Positions 7,301 to 15,814 of a DNA stretch of 36,536 bases are shown in pieces; positions within the stretch are counted from its first letter, which is position 1, and every line of letters starts with the position of its first letter. The DNA comes from Planctomycetota bacterium. Lineage in GTDB: Bacteria > Planctomycetota > UBA1135 > GCA-002686595. The DNA is taken from positions 1-36,536 of the forward strand of contig NYXZ01000014.1 of assembly GCA_002686595.1 (NCBI GenBank), given 5' to 3'. Under the pieces are notes generated by a model. It had not been told where the DNA came from, did no database searches, and was given only the letters and a program-made list of their open reading frames with translations. The position numbers and the translations under genes were made by a program.

Positions 7301-9724
7301 TCAACGGTCGATGAAAACGCCGTGTTCAGGCTGTAGGCGTTCCTGATTGTTGCGGTCCTCGCCGGCGTAGGCATCGTCGTCGCCGCCCTCCTCAAGAAAG
7401 ATGGAGAGGCTGGTGCCCCCGTGGTAGTCGTTGCCGCCGGCGCGCGCCTCTCCTTCACGCAGGTAGGTGTCGCGCCCGTTGCGTTCGTGGAAGACGCAAA
7501 TTCCGTTGTGAGCCGAGGCCCCCAAGGAGAAGCCGCCGCCTCGGTAACGGTCGTCGCCTCGTTCATCTATGAAGAAGGAAACGGATTCGTCCCAGGCCAA
7601 GCCGTGGGCCACGGAGTTGCGCGTTTCGTAGTTGTCGTCGCCCCCTTCCTCCAGGAAGAAGCCGGCGGCCTGGTGAGCCGAAAAGGCCTGGTTGTAGCGG
7701 GATCCGATGTAGAGGTCATCATCTCTGCCACGATCGAATAGGGCGCCAAAGCCGAAGTAGTAGCCGCCGCCCTGGGCGAAGTTCCCGGCCTCATAGATGT
7801 CCTTCCCGGCGCCATCGATGAGCAGGCCCACGCCGCCGGAAGCGTTGCCGCGGAAGCCAATCCCACAACCTTGGCCCCAACCTTCAAAAACACCTGGGGT
7901 GCCGTAACCGGTGGGCCAACGCCCCTTGCAGTAGTACTCGTCGGCTCCGGCTCGATCCGCCAACACACCCGTACCCCCGGCCAAGCCGACGGCCTGTCCG
8001 TAGCGCAGGGCGCGATAGGAATCCTGGCCAGAGCTGTCCACCAACAATCCCAGGCCCCAAGCGCCAATGCCCTGGGCCAGGGTTTGGGCGTTGAAACGAT
8101 CGTCCCCCCCTTCGTCCAACAGGATTCCGACTCCCATCCAGCCGGCGCCCTGGCACCAACGCCCGGCGGTATAGCGGTCGTCCCCGGCCAGGTCGCGCAC
8201 CACTCCCAGGCCCAGAACCCCGGCCCCCTGGGATCCGTCCTGGGTCCCTTCGTAGGCATCGTTTCCGGCCAGGTCGATCAGGATGCTGGCGGGCAGAACC
8301 GGGCGCCCCAGGGCGTTGGTCGTGGTCCCTCCGGCGGTGTGCAAGTCATCGCCACCCAAGTCAATCAGGAGTGCATCCAAATCGGCTGCCGCTGCATCGG
8401 TGAACTGGTCTCCCCGCCGGTGGAAATCGTCCCCGGTGCCGGCGATGCGGATGCGGCCCAGGGATGTCTGGCGTTCGAGCACCGTGGCCAAACTCGTGTC
8501 GAGGCCGGCTGCTTCGAGGTCAGCCTGCAGGCTATCCAGCCAGTCCCCCATGACCAGCGGTAGGGCGGCGACCGCTGTCGCCAGCATCCCTTGTCGATCC
8601 ACTTTTTCACCGATGCGCAGGGTTTGCTCGTTGCGCGCTGCCCGTTCCGAGTCGGCGTCGTTGTAGAGATAGATGTCATCTTCGAAGCGGTCGATGACAG
8701 AGCGCCAGTGGGTTTCCCCATGGGTGCGTTCGGTCGCGGACAGCCGGGCGAGGCTGGCCTCCCGTAGGGCGGCGATGTATTCGAGATGCTGTTCGAGGAT
8801 GTCGAGCAAAGCCTCCGGCGCCAGGCCGGGGACCGGTGGCGGCGGAGCGCCGTCTTGAACTGGCAGGGGAGCGAGTCCTTCAGTGGCGGCGGCGTGTTCG
8901 AGGAGTCGGCCCAGGCCGGCTCCTGAGCGCCGGGCGAGGTCCCTTTCCTCAAAGCCACGGGCGAGATAATCAGCCAGCTGCGGCAGGGCGAAGGGGCGCC
9001 GGTGAATGTGCGTCATGGCGTGCGAGCGGGAGGCGTCGCCCCGTTCCGCCAAGCGCGCCAGGCGGGCGAGCAGGTCTTGTTGATCCTCTTCCAGGGCGGC
9101 CGTGGCCAGGCGCTTTTCCACTAGGGCGACATGGGGCCAGGAGCGCAGTTGGCCGCCGGGAAACAGGTCTGCGGTTTCGCTGAGGCGCGCACCAGATGTG
9201 CCCGGGCGCTGCCCGATGGTGGCCACCAGGAGTAGGGGGTGCCATTTCTTGGAGGCGCTTACGGCCAGGGAGCTGCCCGGCGGTAGGCCATCCAGGATCT
9301 TGCTGAAATGACGGGCGGTTTCGGCGGCGTCGTCCGTCTCCTCCCCGTTGCGAGTTCCAGAGAAGATCACGGTCGGGCGCAGTATTTCCAGGGCCAAACG
9401 GTCACCCACCGCGCTCTTCCCCAGGCGTTCCATGAACCCCGCCAGAGCGCCCTCCGGCGTATTCCCAAAGGGAACCGTGTCGAGGGCCAGCAGGATGTCT
9501 CCCGTGGCGAAGCCGCTGCGGTGGCAGGGGCCACCGTTGACGACCCGGACCAGATGCACGCCTGCGCGCCGGCCCGAGATGGCGGCCGCGGAATCGTCGA
9601 GAGCTACTCCCGCCAGCTGGGCGCCGAACCAGACCTGTTCATCAGGCCCCGGTTGCGGCTGGAGCGGAGGGGCTGATGCTATGGTCAGGAGCGGGGCCAG
9701 GAGCGGGAGAAGGCGGATATCCAT
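7301..9724 (-). CDS. Exported PDZ protein with about twelve GDDxY repeats
   Basis: 807 aa starting with a signal peptide ('MDIRLLPLLAPLLTIASAP'). Residues ~40-115 form a PDZ domain: 'GVHLVRVVNGGPCHRSGFATGDILLALDTVPFG' is the usual carboxylate-binding core. A mainly helical middle section (to ~450) has no motif I recognise. From ~450 to the end come about twelve units of ~24-28 residues with the pattern hG-hLhD-xxG-(D/N)D-x-Y, then a QGxG segment (e.g. 'VGILLDEGGDDRF', 'LGVVRDLAGDDRY', 'VGLLIDGAGKDIY'). The spacing suggests a solenoid, probably beta-helical, with a ladder of Asp pairs able to hold calcium; it resembles RTX repeats but has a longer period. Function unknown. It lies downstream of two SPFH genes on the same strand (126-base gap) and is convergent with the phosphatase gene. 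Confidence 0.85.
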   Translation of the reverse strand: MDIRLLPLLAPLLTIASAPPLQPQPGPDEQVWFGAQLAGVALDDSAAAISGRRAGVHLVRVVNGGPCHRSGFATGDILLALDTVPFGNTPEGALAGFMERLGKSAVGDRLALEILRPTVIFSGTRNGEETDDAAETARHFSKILDGLPPGSSLAVSASKKWHPLLLVATIGQRPGTSGARLSETADLFPGGQLRSWPHVALVEKRLATAALEEDQQDLLARLARLAERGDASRSHAMTHIHRRPFALPQLADYLARGFEERDLARRSGAGLGRLLEHAAATEGLAPLPVQDGAPPPPVPGLAPEALLDILEQHLEYIAALREASLARLSATERTHGETHWRSVIDRFEDDIYLYNDADSERAARNEQTLRIGEKVDRQGMLATAVAALPLVMGDWLDSLQADLEAAGLDTSLATVLERQTSLGRIRIAGTGDDFHRRGDQFTDAAAADLDALLIDLGGDDLHTAGGTTTNALGRPVLPASILIDLAGNDAYEGTQDGSQGAGVLGLGVVRDLAGDDRYTAGRWCQGAGWMGVGILLDEGGDDRFNAQTLAQGIGAWGLGLLVDSSGQDSYRALRYGQAVGLAGGTGVLADRAGADEYYCKGRWPTGYGTPGVFEGWGQGCGIGFRGNASGGVGLLIDGAGKDIYEAGNFAQGGGYYFGFGALFDRGRDDDLYIGSRYNQAFSAHQAAGFFLEEGGDDNYETRNSVAHGLAWDESVSFFIDERGDDRYRGGGFSLGASAHNGICVFHERNGRDTYLREGEARAGGNDYHGGTSLSIFLEEGGDDDAYAGEDRNNQERLQPEHGVFIDR

Positions 9725-9850
9725 GCACCCATTCTGTGCGTTGGCTCTAGGTCAAGCCAGGATGCCGTGGCCCGTGGCCCGTGAACTGGTTGAGGGTTCG
9801 CTGCAAGGCTGGGCCAGCTTCCCTTGGCCGCACTCTGTGGATGCGGTGGG

Positions 9851-10723
9851 CTAGTTCGCGCTGCCCGCCCGCTTCCGCAGGGCCGTCGTTCTCTTATCTC
9901 GCCTCGCCAGCCGCCCTTGGCGCGCGTGAAGTTCCCCGGATTCCAGATCGCGCAGCAGCTCGCGGGTCTGCTGCGGCGTGAGTCCCCTGGGGCGCAGCAA
10001 GCTCCTGTGGCGCCTGTGGCGCCGGCTGCGCTCCTCCAGGCTGCGCAGGTGGCGTGTGCGGGACCTGGCCTTGGTGCGCGTCCCCACCAAGGTAAAGGCA
10101 GTGCCAAGCGTTTCTCCAGACCTTGTGAACTGGGCCAGGGCGCGGCCGCGTTCTGCGGTGGCGTGGCCGAGTTGTGTCAGGCGCATGGTCTCGCGCGTGG
10201 GAGTAATGGTCGTGAAGCCGGCCTGTTCGACAGATACGCCCCAGGCTTCCAGGCGGCGGGAGAGGTTTTCGGTCAGCAGCCGGTCGAGGGCCGGGCCGCC
10301 GCGGGCTTCCCGTTGGCTCGCCGAGCGCAATACTTCCTGGACACCCAGTCCCAGCATCTGCCCCATGCCCTTCTCCAAATCGTCGATCTCAACCAGCGCC
10401 CGGCGCAGGTCGCTGATTCGATAGACCAGGTTGGCATCGACGGTGAAGACGAAACCAGCCAGGGTCGTAACCCGTTGGGCGGGCAGATCGAGAGTGCGCG
10501 AACGGGTGGGCAGGGGCTTGGCCACTTGCAAAAACGGAATCAACCAGTGGAAGCCGGGGTCGAGCACGGCCCCGGCGCGACCGCCGGGGAAACGCAGGGC
10601 CCGTTGCCCGCTCTGAACCGTGATTCCCATGGCGCGCACGATAGTGCCCCCCAAGGCGAAGAGCGCCATCATCAGGTCCCGCCGGTGCTCCTCGAAGAGC
10701 TCCTGCAGCCACGCGAAATCCAT
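9851..10723 (-). CDS. SPFH/Band-7 domain membrane protein, second of a tandem pair
   Basis: 290 aa from the ATG at 10723 (the track uses the TTG just before it). Near the N-terminus is a hydrophobic stretch ('DLMMALFALGGTIVRAMG'), then the SPFH pattern: 'ITVQSGQRALRFPGGRAGAVLDPGFHWLIPFLQV', 'RTLDLPAQRVTTLAGFVFTVDANLVYRISDLRRALVEIDDLEKGM'. SPFH proteins (stomatin, prohibitin, flotillin) oligomerise on membranes and organise microdomains or regulate proteases. The C-terminal ~80 residues are unusually Arg-rich ('RTKARSRTRHLRSLEERSRRHRRHR'), unlike its neighbour's acidic tail, so it may touch RNA, DNA or anionic lipid. It follows the other SPFH gene by 60 bases and is probably cotranscribed with it. 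Confidence 0.82.
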   Translation of the reverse strand: MDFAWLQELFEEHRRDLMMALFALGGTIVRAMGITVQSGQRALRFPGGRAGAVLDPGFHWLIPFLQVAKPLPTRSRTLDLPAQRVTTLAGFVFTVDANLVYRISDLRRALVEIDDLEKGMGQMLGLGVQEVLRSASQREARGGPALDRLLTENLSRRLEAWGVSVEQAGFTTITPTRETMRLTQLGHATAERGRALAQFTRSGETLGTAFTLVGTRTKARSRTRHLRSLEERSRRHRRHRSLLRPRGLTPQQTRELLRDLESGELHARQGRLARRDKRTTALRKRAGSAN

Positions 10724-10783
10724 CAAGCACGCTTTCGGTGGAGTCCGAGGGAGGTGTCCGTGGCGCTAGCGCTACCCATGGCG

Positions 10784-11542
10784 CTAGTCATCATCGGCAC
10801 TCTCTGAATCCTGTTCCCCAGCCTCGTTTTTCTGCTCCCGCTCTTGGCGCAGACGCTCCTCCTCCATGCCGTCGATGGAGCGCGAAAGGGCCTCTTCCTC
10901 GCGGCGCATCCCTGCTCGGGAGGGCGGGGACTCATCTGGCGCGAGGGATACCACCGCTCCAGCCAACAGAGCCACGGCCGCTTCCTCCCCCAGGCCGCCG
11001 GTGCGCATGGTGCCGAATAGGCGCAGTTTCTCCCGGGCGAGCAGCTCCATTTGGGTGATCTCCAACGTGGCCGGGGACGGCGAGATGTTTGAGAAGCCGA
11101 ACTGCAGGATGCGCACGCCCCACTGTTCTTCAACCGGTGCGAGGGCTTGTTGAATCTCCAGTGAGAGAGCCTGGGTGTCCTTGATGGACTCGCGGTCCTG
11201 GGCACGCAGAATGGTCTGTACCGCCAAGACCACGCGGTTCTGCAGCCCCGTGACCAGGTCATCGATTTCGATGATCGCCTTGCGCAGGTTGACGATCTGA
11301 TAAACGACCTTGGCGTCCACTTCGTAGACCAGGTCGTCCTTCAACTGGATCACCTGCGGTTCCAGGTCCAGAGTAGTGTGCTTGGTCTCCTCCGTGCGGA
11401 AGGTCTGCACGATGGGCAGCTTGAAATGGATGCCCGGGGGCACGACCGACTTGGCGCGGCCAAGGGTGAATTTGAGGGCATGCTGGCCGTCGTAGACAAC
11501 GACAAAGATGCCCGTGACGGCCTGGAGGAGTTCGAGGAACAT
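10784..11542 (-). CDS. SPFH/Band-7 domain protein, first of a tandem pair
   Basis: 252 aa. The short hydrophobic N-terminus ('FLELLQAVTGIFVVVY') leads directly into an SPFH domain: 'DGQHALKFTLGRAKSVVPPGIHFKLPIVQTF', 'TTLDLEPQVIQLKDDLVYEVDAKVVYQIVNLRKAIIEIDDLVTGL', 'VRILQFGFSNISPSPATLEI'. The paralogue downstream shares VTVDA/YEVDA-VVYxI-LRKA-IEIDDL. The final ~45 residues are charged and mostly acidic ('EEERLRQEREQKNEAGEQDSES'), likely a coiled-coil or disordered tail, opposite in charge to the partner's tail. The two proteins may therefore form a mixed assembly (inference). The ATG at 11542 has no visible Shine-Dalgarno site. The gene is divergent from fusA. Confidence 0.84.
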   Translation of the reverse strand: MFLELLQAVTGIFVVVYDGQHALKFTLGRAKSVVPPGIHFKLPIVQTFRTEETKHTTLDLEPQVIQLKDDLVYEVDAKVVYQIVNLRKAIIEIDDLVTGLQNRVVLAVQTILRAQDRESIKDTQALSLEIQQALAPVEEQWGVRILQFGFSNISPSPATLEITQMELLAREKLRLFGTMRTGGLGEEAAVALLAGAVVSLAPDESPPSRAGMRREEEALSRSIDGMEEERLRQEREQKNEAGEQDSESADDD

Positions 11543-11823
11543 GTGGTGGCGTGGATTGGGTGGTGGGCTGGGGGGGCTTCAGGCGGGCTAAATCGCAGCC
11601 ATAAAATGACGCGCTGGCGTCCCCGGCGCCGATGATAATAATGAAGATCCCGCAGGAACCCTTGACGGGGACATCAATATCCGTAGCCTTTTACGGCTCG
11701 AAATCTTCCGGAGCCGTGCTGGGCCGGTAAAACGCCAGTGCCGCTGCTCTGGAGATCCGTTTCCGGCCCGCAGGCCACTTTCACTTCTCCTCCAGTTGGG
11801 GGAGCATTCCACTCCGATAGATC
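11543..11823. other. 281-bp divergent region between the SPFH pair and fusA
   Basis: No supported ORF. The plus strand carries a candidate fusA promoter (11662-11689). The minus strand must carry the SPFH promoter, but I see no clear hexamers within normal distance of 11542. Confidence 0.4.
11662..11689 (+). promoter_or_regulatory. Candidate sigma-70 promoter of fusA
   Basis: TTGACG, 16-base spacer, TAGCCT. The -35 is a five-of-six match; the -10 keeps T1, A2 and T6. It would give a leader of about 125 bases before the ATG at 11824. Alternative start sites cannot be excluded. Confidence 0.4.
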
Positions 11824-13932
11824 ATGACCGCCGTCCTCAAGACCGAATCCCCTCCCCGTACCAACTCCCAAAAGGGAGGCCACCTGCGCCGCAACATCGG
11901 CATCATGGCGCACATTGATGCGGGCAAGACGACCGTGACCGAGCGCGTCCTGTTCCTGACCCAGCGGATCCACCGCACGGGTGAGGTGCACGATGGTGCC
12001 GCCACCATGGACTATCTGGAGGAGGAGCAGAAGCGGGGCATTACGATCCAGTCCGCGGCGACCACCTGCGAATGGCTGGACCATACGGTTAGCATCATCG
12101 ATACTCCCGGGCACGTGGACTTCACCGCCGAGGTGGAGCGCTCGCTGCGTGTGCTCGATGGGGCGGTGGCCGTGTTCGATGCTGTCAGTGGCGTCGAGGC
12201 CCAGTCTGAAACAGTCTGGCGCCAAGCCGACCGCTATGAAGTGCCGCGCATCTGCTTCATCAATAAGATGGATCGCGTCGGGGCCGATTATTGGGCTGCC
12301 GTACAGTCGATTCGTGACCGCCTGGACGCCCGTCCGATTTCATTGCAGATGCCGGTGGGGTCTGAGAAGGACTTTCGGGGCTTCGTGGATCTGGTGCGCA
12401 TGAAATACATCGAGTTTCCGGATGATGGTGATGGCCACTCATACAATGAGAGCGAAGTGCCCGCTGAGTGTCTCGAGGAGGCCCGGGCTCGCCGCCATGA
12501 CTTGTTGGAAGCAGCCGCGGAGAATGATGAGGATTTGCTCGACATCTTCGTGGAGGATGGCGAGGTCAGTGAGCAACAACTCGTTGCCGCCCTGCGCAAG
12601 GCGACTCTTGAGCTGTCCCTGACGCCGGTCGTGTGTGGCTCTGCCCTCAAGCACAAGGGCGTGCGTTTCGTGCTGGACGCGGTCATCGATTACCTGCCTT
12701 CGCCCCTGGATATCAAGCCTTTGGAAGGGGACAACCCGGACCGCCCCGGCGAGACCGCCGTGCGCAGGCCTGATGAATCAGAGCCGGTCAGCCTGATGGC
12801 CTTCAAGACCATCGCAGAGCCCACCGGCGATTTGACCTTTGTGCGCGTGTACTCGGGCGTGCTGCGCAAGGGCGAGAAGCTGCTGAATCCGCGCACGGGC
12901 AAGACCGAGCGCGTGGGGCGCATCGTCCAGATGCACGCTGATAAGCGCGAGGCTCTCGATAGTGTGCCCGCCGGAGATATCGCCGCGGTGATTGGCCTCA
13001 AGCGCACTGTGACCGGCGACACCCTCTGCGACCAGGACCAGCCCATTGCGCTGTCTAAGATCGAGTTTCCAGACTCAGTGATTTCCATGTCCATGGAGCC
13101 CAAGCGCTCCGAGGATCGTGACAAGCTCTCTGAAATTATCGGGCGCATGATGCGCGAAGACCCGACCTTCCGCGCCACCACCAACGAGGAAACCGGCGAG
13201 CTGGTCATCTCGGGCATGGGCGAACTCCACCTGGAGGTTGTCGTGAACCGCATCCAGGGCGATTACAAGTGTGGTGTGCAGACCGGCAAGCCCAAGGTGG
13301 CCTACAAGCAACGCCTCAGGAAAATGCGCGAGGTCGAAACGCGCTATGTGCGCCAAAGTGGTGGCCGGGGCCAGTTCGCCGTCATCCATGTGCGCTATGA
13401 GCCCTTCGAGACGGAAGACGGCGGCCTGGAGTTCGAGGACAAGATCCGCGGAGGCAATGTGCCCCGCGAGTACATTCCGGCCGTGGAGGCCGGTCTGCGC
13501 GAGGCTTTCGCCGGTGGCGGCACCACGGGCTTCCCGTTTGTGAATGCCAAGGCGACCTTGTACGACGGCAAGTCCCACGACGTGGATTCCAGCGAAATGG
13601 CCTTCCACAGCGCCGGCGTCTTCTCATTCCGCGAGGCTACGGATCACAACACGGTTCTGCTCGAACCGGTCATGAAGGTGGAAGTGCGCGTGCCCGAGGA
13701 ATTCCTGGGTGCCGTGGTGGGGGACCTCAACTCGCGCCGGGGGGAAGTCTCGGAAGTAGATAGCCAAGGCAACCTGCGCATCGTGCGCTCGATGGTGCCG
13801 ATTGCGGAGATGTTCGCCTATTCGTCGTCCCTGCGTGGCGCGACCCAGGGGCGCGGCAACTATTCCATGGAGCTGGCCGAATACCGCGATGTGCCTGCGG
13901 CCATCGCGGAGAAGGTCCTCAAGGAAGAGTAG
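11824..13932 (+). CDS. fusA: Translation elongation factor G
   Basis: EF-G drives ribosomal translocation and, with RRF, ribosome recycling. The 702-aa length is normal. The G domain shows 'AHIDAGKTT' (P loop), '[11 protein letters not shown]', 'DTPGH' and 'NKMDR'; then domain II ('[20 protein letters not shown]'), domain III ('[28 protein letters not shown]'), domain IV with '[11 protein letters not shown]' and '[25 protein letters not shown]', and domain V ('[14 protein letters not shown]', '[19 protein letters not shown]'). It is not flanked by rpsL, rpsG or tuf, so it lies outside a str operon. It could be the only EF-G or a second paralogue (EF-G2 / spd-type); the sequence alone does not decide. 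The ATG at 11824 lacks an obvious Shine-Dalgarno site. Confidence 0.95.
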   Translation: MTAVLKTESPPRTNSQKGGHLRRNIGIMAHIDAGKTTVTERVLFLTQRIHRTGEVHDGAATMDYLEEEQKRGITIQSAATTCEWLDHTVSIIDTPGHVDFTAEVERSLRVLDGAVAVFDAVSGVEAQSETVWRQADRYEVPRICFINKMDRVGADYWAAVQSIRDRLDARPISLQMPVGSEKDFRGFVDLVRMKYIEFPDDGDGHSYNESEVPAECLEEARARRHDLLEAAAENDEDLLDIFVEDGEVSEQQLVAALRKATLELSLTPVVCGSALKHKGVRFVLDAVIDYLPSPLDIKPLEGDNPDRPGETAVRRPDESEPVSLMAFKTIAEPTGDLTFVRVYSGVLRKGEKLLNPRTGKTERVGRIVQMHADKREALDSVPAGDIAAVIGLKRTVTGDTLCDQDQPIALSKIEFPDSVISMSMEPKRSEDRDKLSEIIGRMMREDPTFRATTNEETGELVISGMGELHLEVVVNRIQGDYKCGVQTGKPKVAYKQRLRKMREVETRYVRQSGGRGQFAVIHVRYEPFETEDGGLEFEDKIRGGNVPREYIPAVEAGLREAFAGGGTTGFPFVNAKATLYDGKSHDVDSSEMAFHSAGVFSFREATDHNTVLLEPVMKVEVRVPEEFLGAVVGDLNSRRGEVSEVDSQGNLRIVRSMVPIAEMFAYSSSLRGATQGRGNYSMELAEYRDVPAAIAEKVLKEE

Positions 13933-13941
13933 CCCCGGGAA

Positions 13942-13955
13942 TCAGCCTTGGCTGA
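13942..13955. promoter_or_regulatory. TCAGCC-TT-GGCTGA dyad after fusA
   Basis: Six perfect pairs around TT, 9 bases after the fusA stop and 8 bases before the -35 of the next gene. It could be an operator for that promoter; as a terminator it would be weak, because the loop is only 2 bases and no U tract follows. Confidence 0.3.
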
Positions 13956-13963
13956 GAACTTGG

Positions 13964-13992
13964 TTGGCAGAGCTCCCGCCGGTGCCTAGGAT
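13964..13992 (+). promoter_or_regulatory. Sigma-70-like promoter, leaderless arrangement (gene at 13999)
   Basis: TTGGCA, 17-base spacer, TAGGAT, then exactly 6 bases (TGGTCC) and the ATG. Transcription would start at or next to the start codon, and no Shine-Dalgarno site is present. Both hexamers and their spacing fit the housekeeping consensus. Confidence 0.65.
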
Positions 13993-13998
13993 TGGTCC

Positions 13999-15024
13999 AT
14001 GACCAGCACGGCCAGAAGGCGTTGGACGCGTGAAATCCGCAGCGAGGTGGATGGCATTGCCATTCACCCCCAGGGCCCCGTCCTGCTCCACGGCTATGAC
14101 CCGCCGGCCGGGGGCATGTGGTTGGACGATGTCATTCCTGGGAAGCTGGGAGCCCTCGATCGGAATACCGGGGAGACGCTTTGGTTGGCCCCCTGTGAGG
14201 TGGGCTATGGCCGCGGCTTCGGTGCTGGCTTCGGCGCGGAAAACGACTTGGTGGTGCTCGGACCCAGCGCCAATGGCCATCGCATCGTGCGCATGTCGCT
14301 GATCGATGGTCAGTTGATGAGCGCGGCTACCATCGAGCCCTTTGATGTGGCCGTGGTGGAGCAGGATGTCTGTATTTGCCTGACGCCCAACCGCATCTTC
14401 GGCCTCGCCACCGATTCCCTGACCGAGGTCTGGGAGTATTCACGAGAAGGGGAGCGTTTTCACCACATCGGCCGTTGGGGGCAGCTCGTCTTTGTCGTCT
14501 ATACGAACACCAACACCGGCAAGCAGGGAGTCCTGTGCCTCACGGCGGACAGCGGAGAGTTTTCCCATGTGCTCCTGAGCCCGGTGCAGGATGTGATCCA
14601 CGAGCTGGCCGTGGGGGCCGGAGGCCTGGTTGTCTCCTCGGCTGACATTCTCGGGTTATTGGCGCCGGATGACATGCAAGCCTATCTCTCGGCCCTGGCT
14701 GTCCACGACGAGAGCGCCACCGCCGACACCCTGTCGCTGGTGGCCTTGCGACATGACCACCAGAGCGGGGATGGCCCGCTCTGGCATGAGGTGCTCAGTT
14801 GCGCACCAGTTGATGAGCTGCCGGATCTGCGTGTCCACAGCAACAACGACAAGCTCTACCTGATGCGCGGGGCTTGGTTGGAGGTGCGAGACATCTTGAC
14901 CGGCAGGGCCCTGGGCGATTGGACCGTGCCGGGCTTGGATGAGAGTGTGGCCTGGACCGTCTGCGACGGTGCCGGGTTCCTGGCGGAGGAAACACGCGTC
15001 TCCATCTTCGAATTGCCGGCCTGA
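13999..15024 (+). CDS. Beta-propeller-like (PQQ/WD-type) protein of unknown function
   Basis: 341 aa, not a family I can name. It consists of repeated beta-strand blocks with the rhythm of a PQQ-type or WD propeller: 'GKLGALDRNTGETLWLAP', 'HRIVRMSLIDGQLMSAATI', 'NRIFGLATDSLTEVWEYS', 'QGVLCLTADSGEFSHVLL', 'AWLEVRDILTGRALGDWTV'. The 'ALDRNTGETLW' type block is typical of PQQ-like repeats, though no cofactor or metal site is evident. There is no signal peptide, so it is probably cytoplasmic, which is unusual for PQQ enzymes and favours a scaffold or sensor. The ATG at 13999 is fixed by a promoter 6 bases upstream (leaderless). A short U-tract hairpin ends the gene. Confidence 0.7.
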   Translation: MTSTARRRWTREIRSEVDGIAIHPQGPVLLHGYDPPAGGMWLDDVIPGKLGALDRNTGETLWLAPCEVGYGRGFGAGFGAENDLVVLGPSANGHRIVRMSLIDGQLMSAATIEPFDVAVVEQDVCICLTPNRIFGLATDSLTEVWEYSREGERFHHIGRWGQLVFVVYTNTNTGKQGVLCLTADSGEFSHVLLSPVQDVIHELAVGAGGLVVSSADILGLLAPDDMQAYLSALAVHDESATADTLSLVALRHDHQSGDGPLWHEVLSCAPVDELPDLRVHSNNDKLYLMRGAWLEVRDILTGRALGDWTVPGLDESVAWTVCDGAGFLAEETRVSIFELPA

Positions 15025-15035
15025 TCTCTGGCGGC

Positions 15036-15053
15036 GCCGGCGTCCGGCTTTTT
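15036..15053 (+). terminator. Intrinsic terminator GCCGG-CGT-CCGGC-TTTTT
   Basis: Five perfect GC pairs, a three-base loop and five Ts, 12 bases after the stop of the propeller-like gene. The next gene's -35 starts 11 bases later, so the two genes are transcribed separately. Confidence 0.6.
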
Positions 15054-15063
15054 CCAGGCGGGC

Positions 15064-15093
15064 TTGACGAATGCGGGATGCTGGGGGCAAGCT
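15064..15093 (+). promoter_or_regulatory. Candidate promoter, leaderless arrangement (gene at 15100)
   Basis: TTGACG (good -35), 18-base spacer, CAAGCT (weak -10, keeping A2 and T6), then 6 bases and the ATG at 15100. Same geometry as the promoters at 13964, 28012 and 31619, with a weaker -10. Confidence 0.4.
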
Positions 15094-15099
15094 AATCCC

Positions 15100-15702
15100 A
15101 TGGCCAAATCCAAAGAGCAACCAGCGGACGACGCTCCCGCCGTGGACGCGGACGGGCTTCCCATCTTGGACTATCCCGCGTCGGTGCTGGTAATCGTTCC
15201 CCCGGAGGCCTTTGACGAACAGGTGCTGCGCCATGTGCGATCATCCCTGGAAATGCTGCATGTCTCCACGCGCTGCGTGTCTTCCCGCTCGGAGGAGGCC
15301 CTCAAGGGGAGCCTGCAGGACGAGTTCCTCGTGGATGGCTCCGTGGCTGACCAAGCTTTGGAGGGCTATGTGGGTTTGGTGTTGGCCGGTGGAGATTCCG
15401 CGGAGAACATGGCCTCTGACCCCGATGTGCTGCGCCTGCTGCGGGCCGCGGTCTCCGCATCCATGCCGGTGGGGGCCTGGGGACGCGCAGTGGCGGTCCT
15501 GGCCCGCAGCGGCCTCCTGGAAAAACGCCGCGTGGCGGGGGCTGCAGAGCTGGCTGGGGAAATCATGGCCGCCGGCGGACGCTACTCGTCGCGTCCACTC
15601 GTCATCGACGGGCAGCTGATCACAGGCAAGGACGAATCCGCCGGAATGCGCTTTGCAAAGGCCTTTTCCGGGGCCGTGCCGCTCTCCGCCAGGATTGCCT
15701 AG
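15100..15702 (+). CDS. DJ-1/PfpI-fold protein lacking the nucleophilic cysteine
   Basis: 200 aa from the ATG at 15100. After a charged N-terminal tail the DJ-1/PfpI (class I glutamine amidotransferase-like) pattern appears: 'SVLVIVPPEAFDEQVL', 'EGYVGLVLAGGDSAENMASDPDVLRLLRAAVSASMPVGAWGRAVAVLARSGLLEKRRVAG' and 'VIDGQLITGKD', corresponding to the family's 'LvlPGG', 'iaAIChGp.vLa..GlL.gr..T' and 'v.dgnliTa'. At the nucleophile elbow, where members have Cys, this protein reads GAWGRA, with Trp at the Cys position. Hydrolase, glyoxalase or deglycase chemistry through that Cys is therefore excluded; a binding or structural role is inferred. It has its own promoter and follows a terminator. Confidence 0.72.
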   Translation: MAKSKEQPADDAPAVDADGLPILDYPASVLVIVPPEAFDEQVLRHVRSSLEMLHVSTRCVSSRSEEALKGSLQDEFLVDGSVADQALEGYVGLVLAGGDSAENMASDPDVLRLLRAAVSASMPVGAWGRAVAVLARSGLLEKRRVAGAAELAGEIMAAGGRYSSRPLVIDGQLITGKDESAGMRFAKAFSGAVPLSARIA

Positions 15703-15814
15703 CGGCGGCCGGGTAGCGCATGCCCTGCCATTCGGGGTAGGATTCCCCCAGCGCTTGGCGCCGGAGCCCAGGCCATCCCGATAACCCAAACACATTTCCT
15801 TTGGGGGATCTCCA

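Noticed and set aside
9713-9760. Leaderless promoter for the PDZ-repeat gene (CAGAAT-N6-ATG, TTGACC upstream)
   Set aside because: The spacer between the hexamers is only 13 bases and the -10 is weak, so it was not counted with the others.
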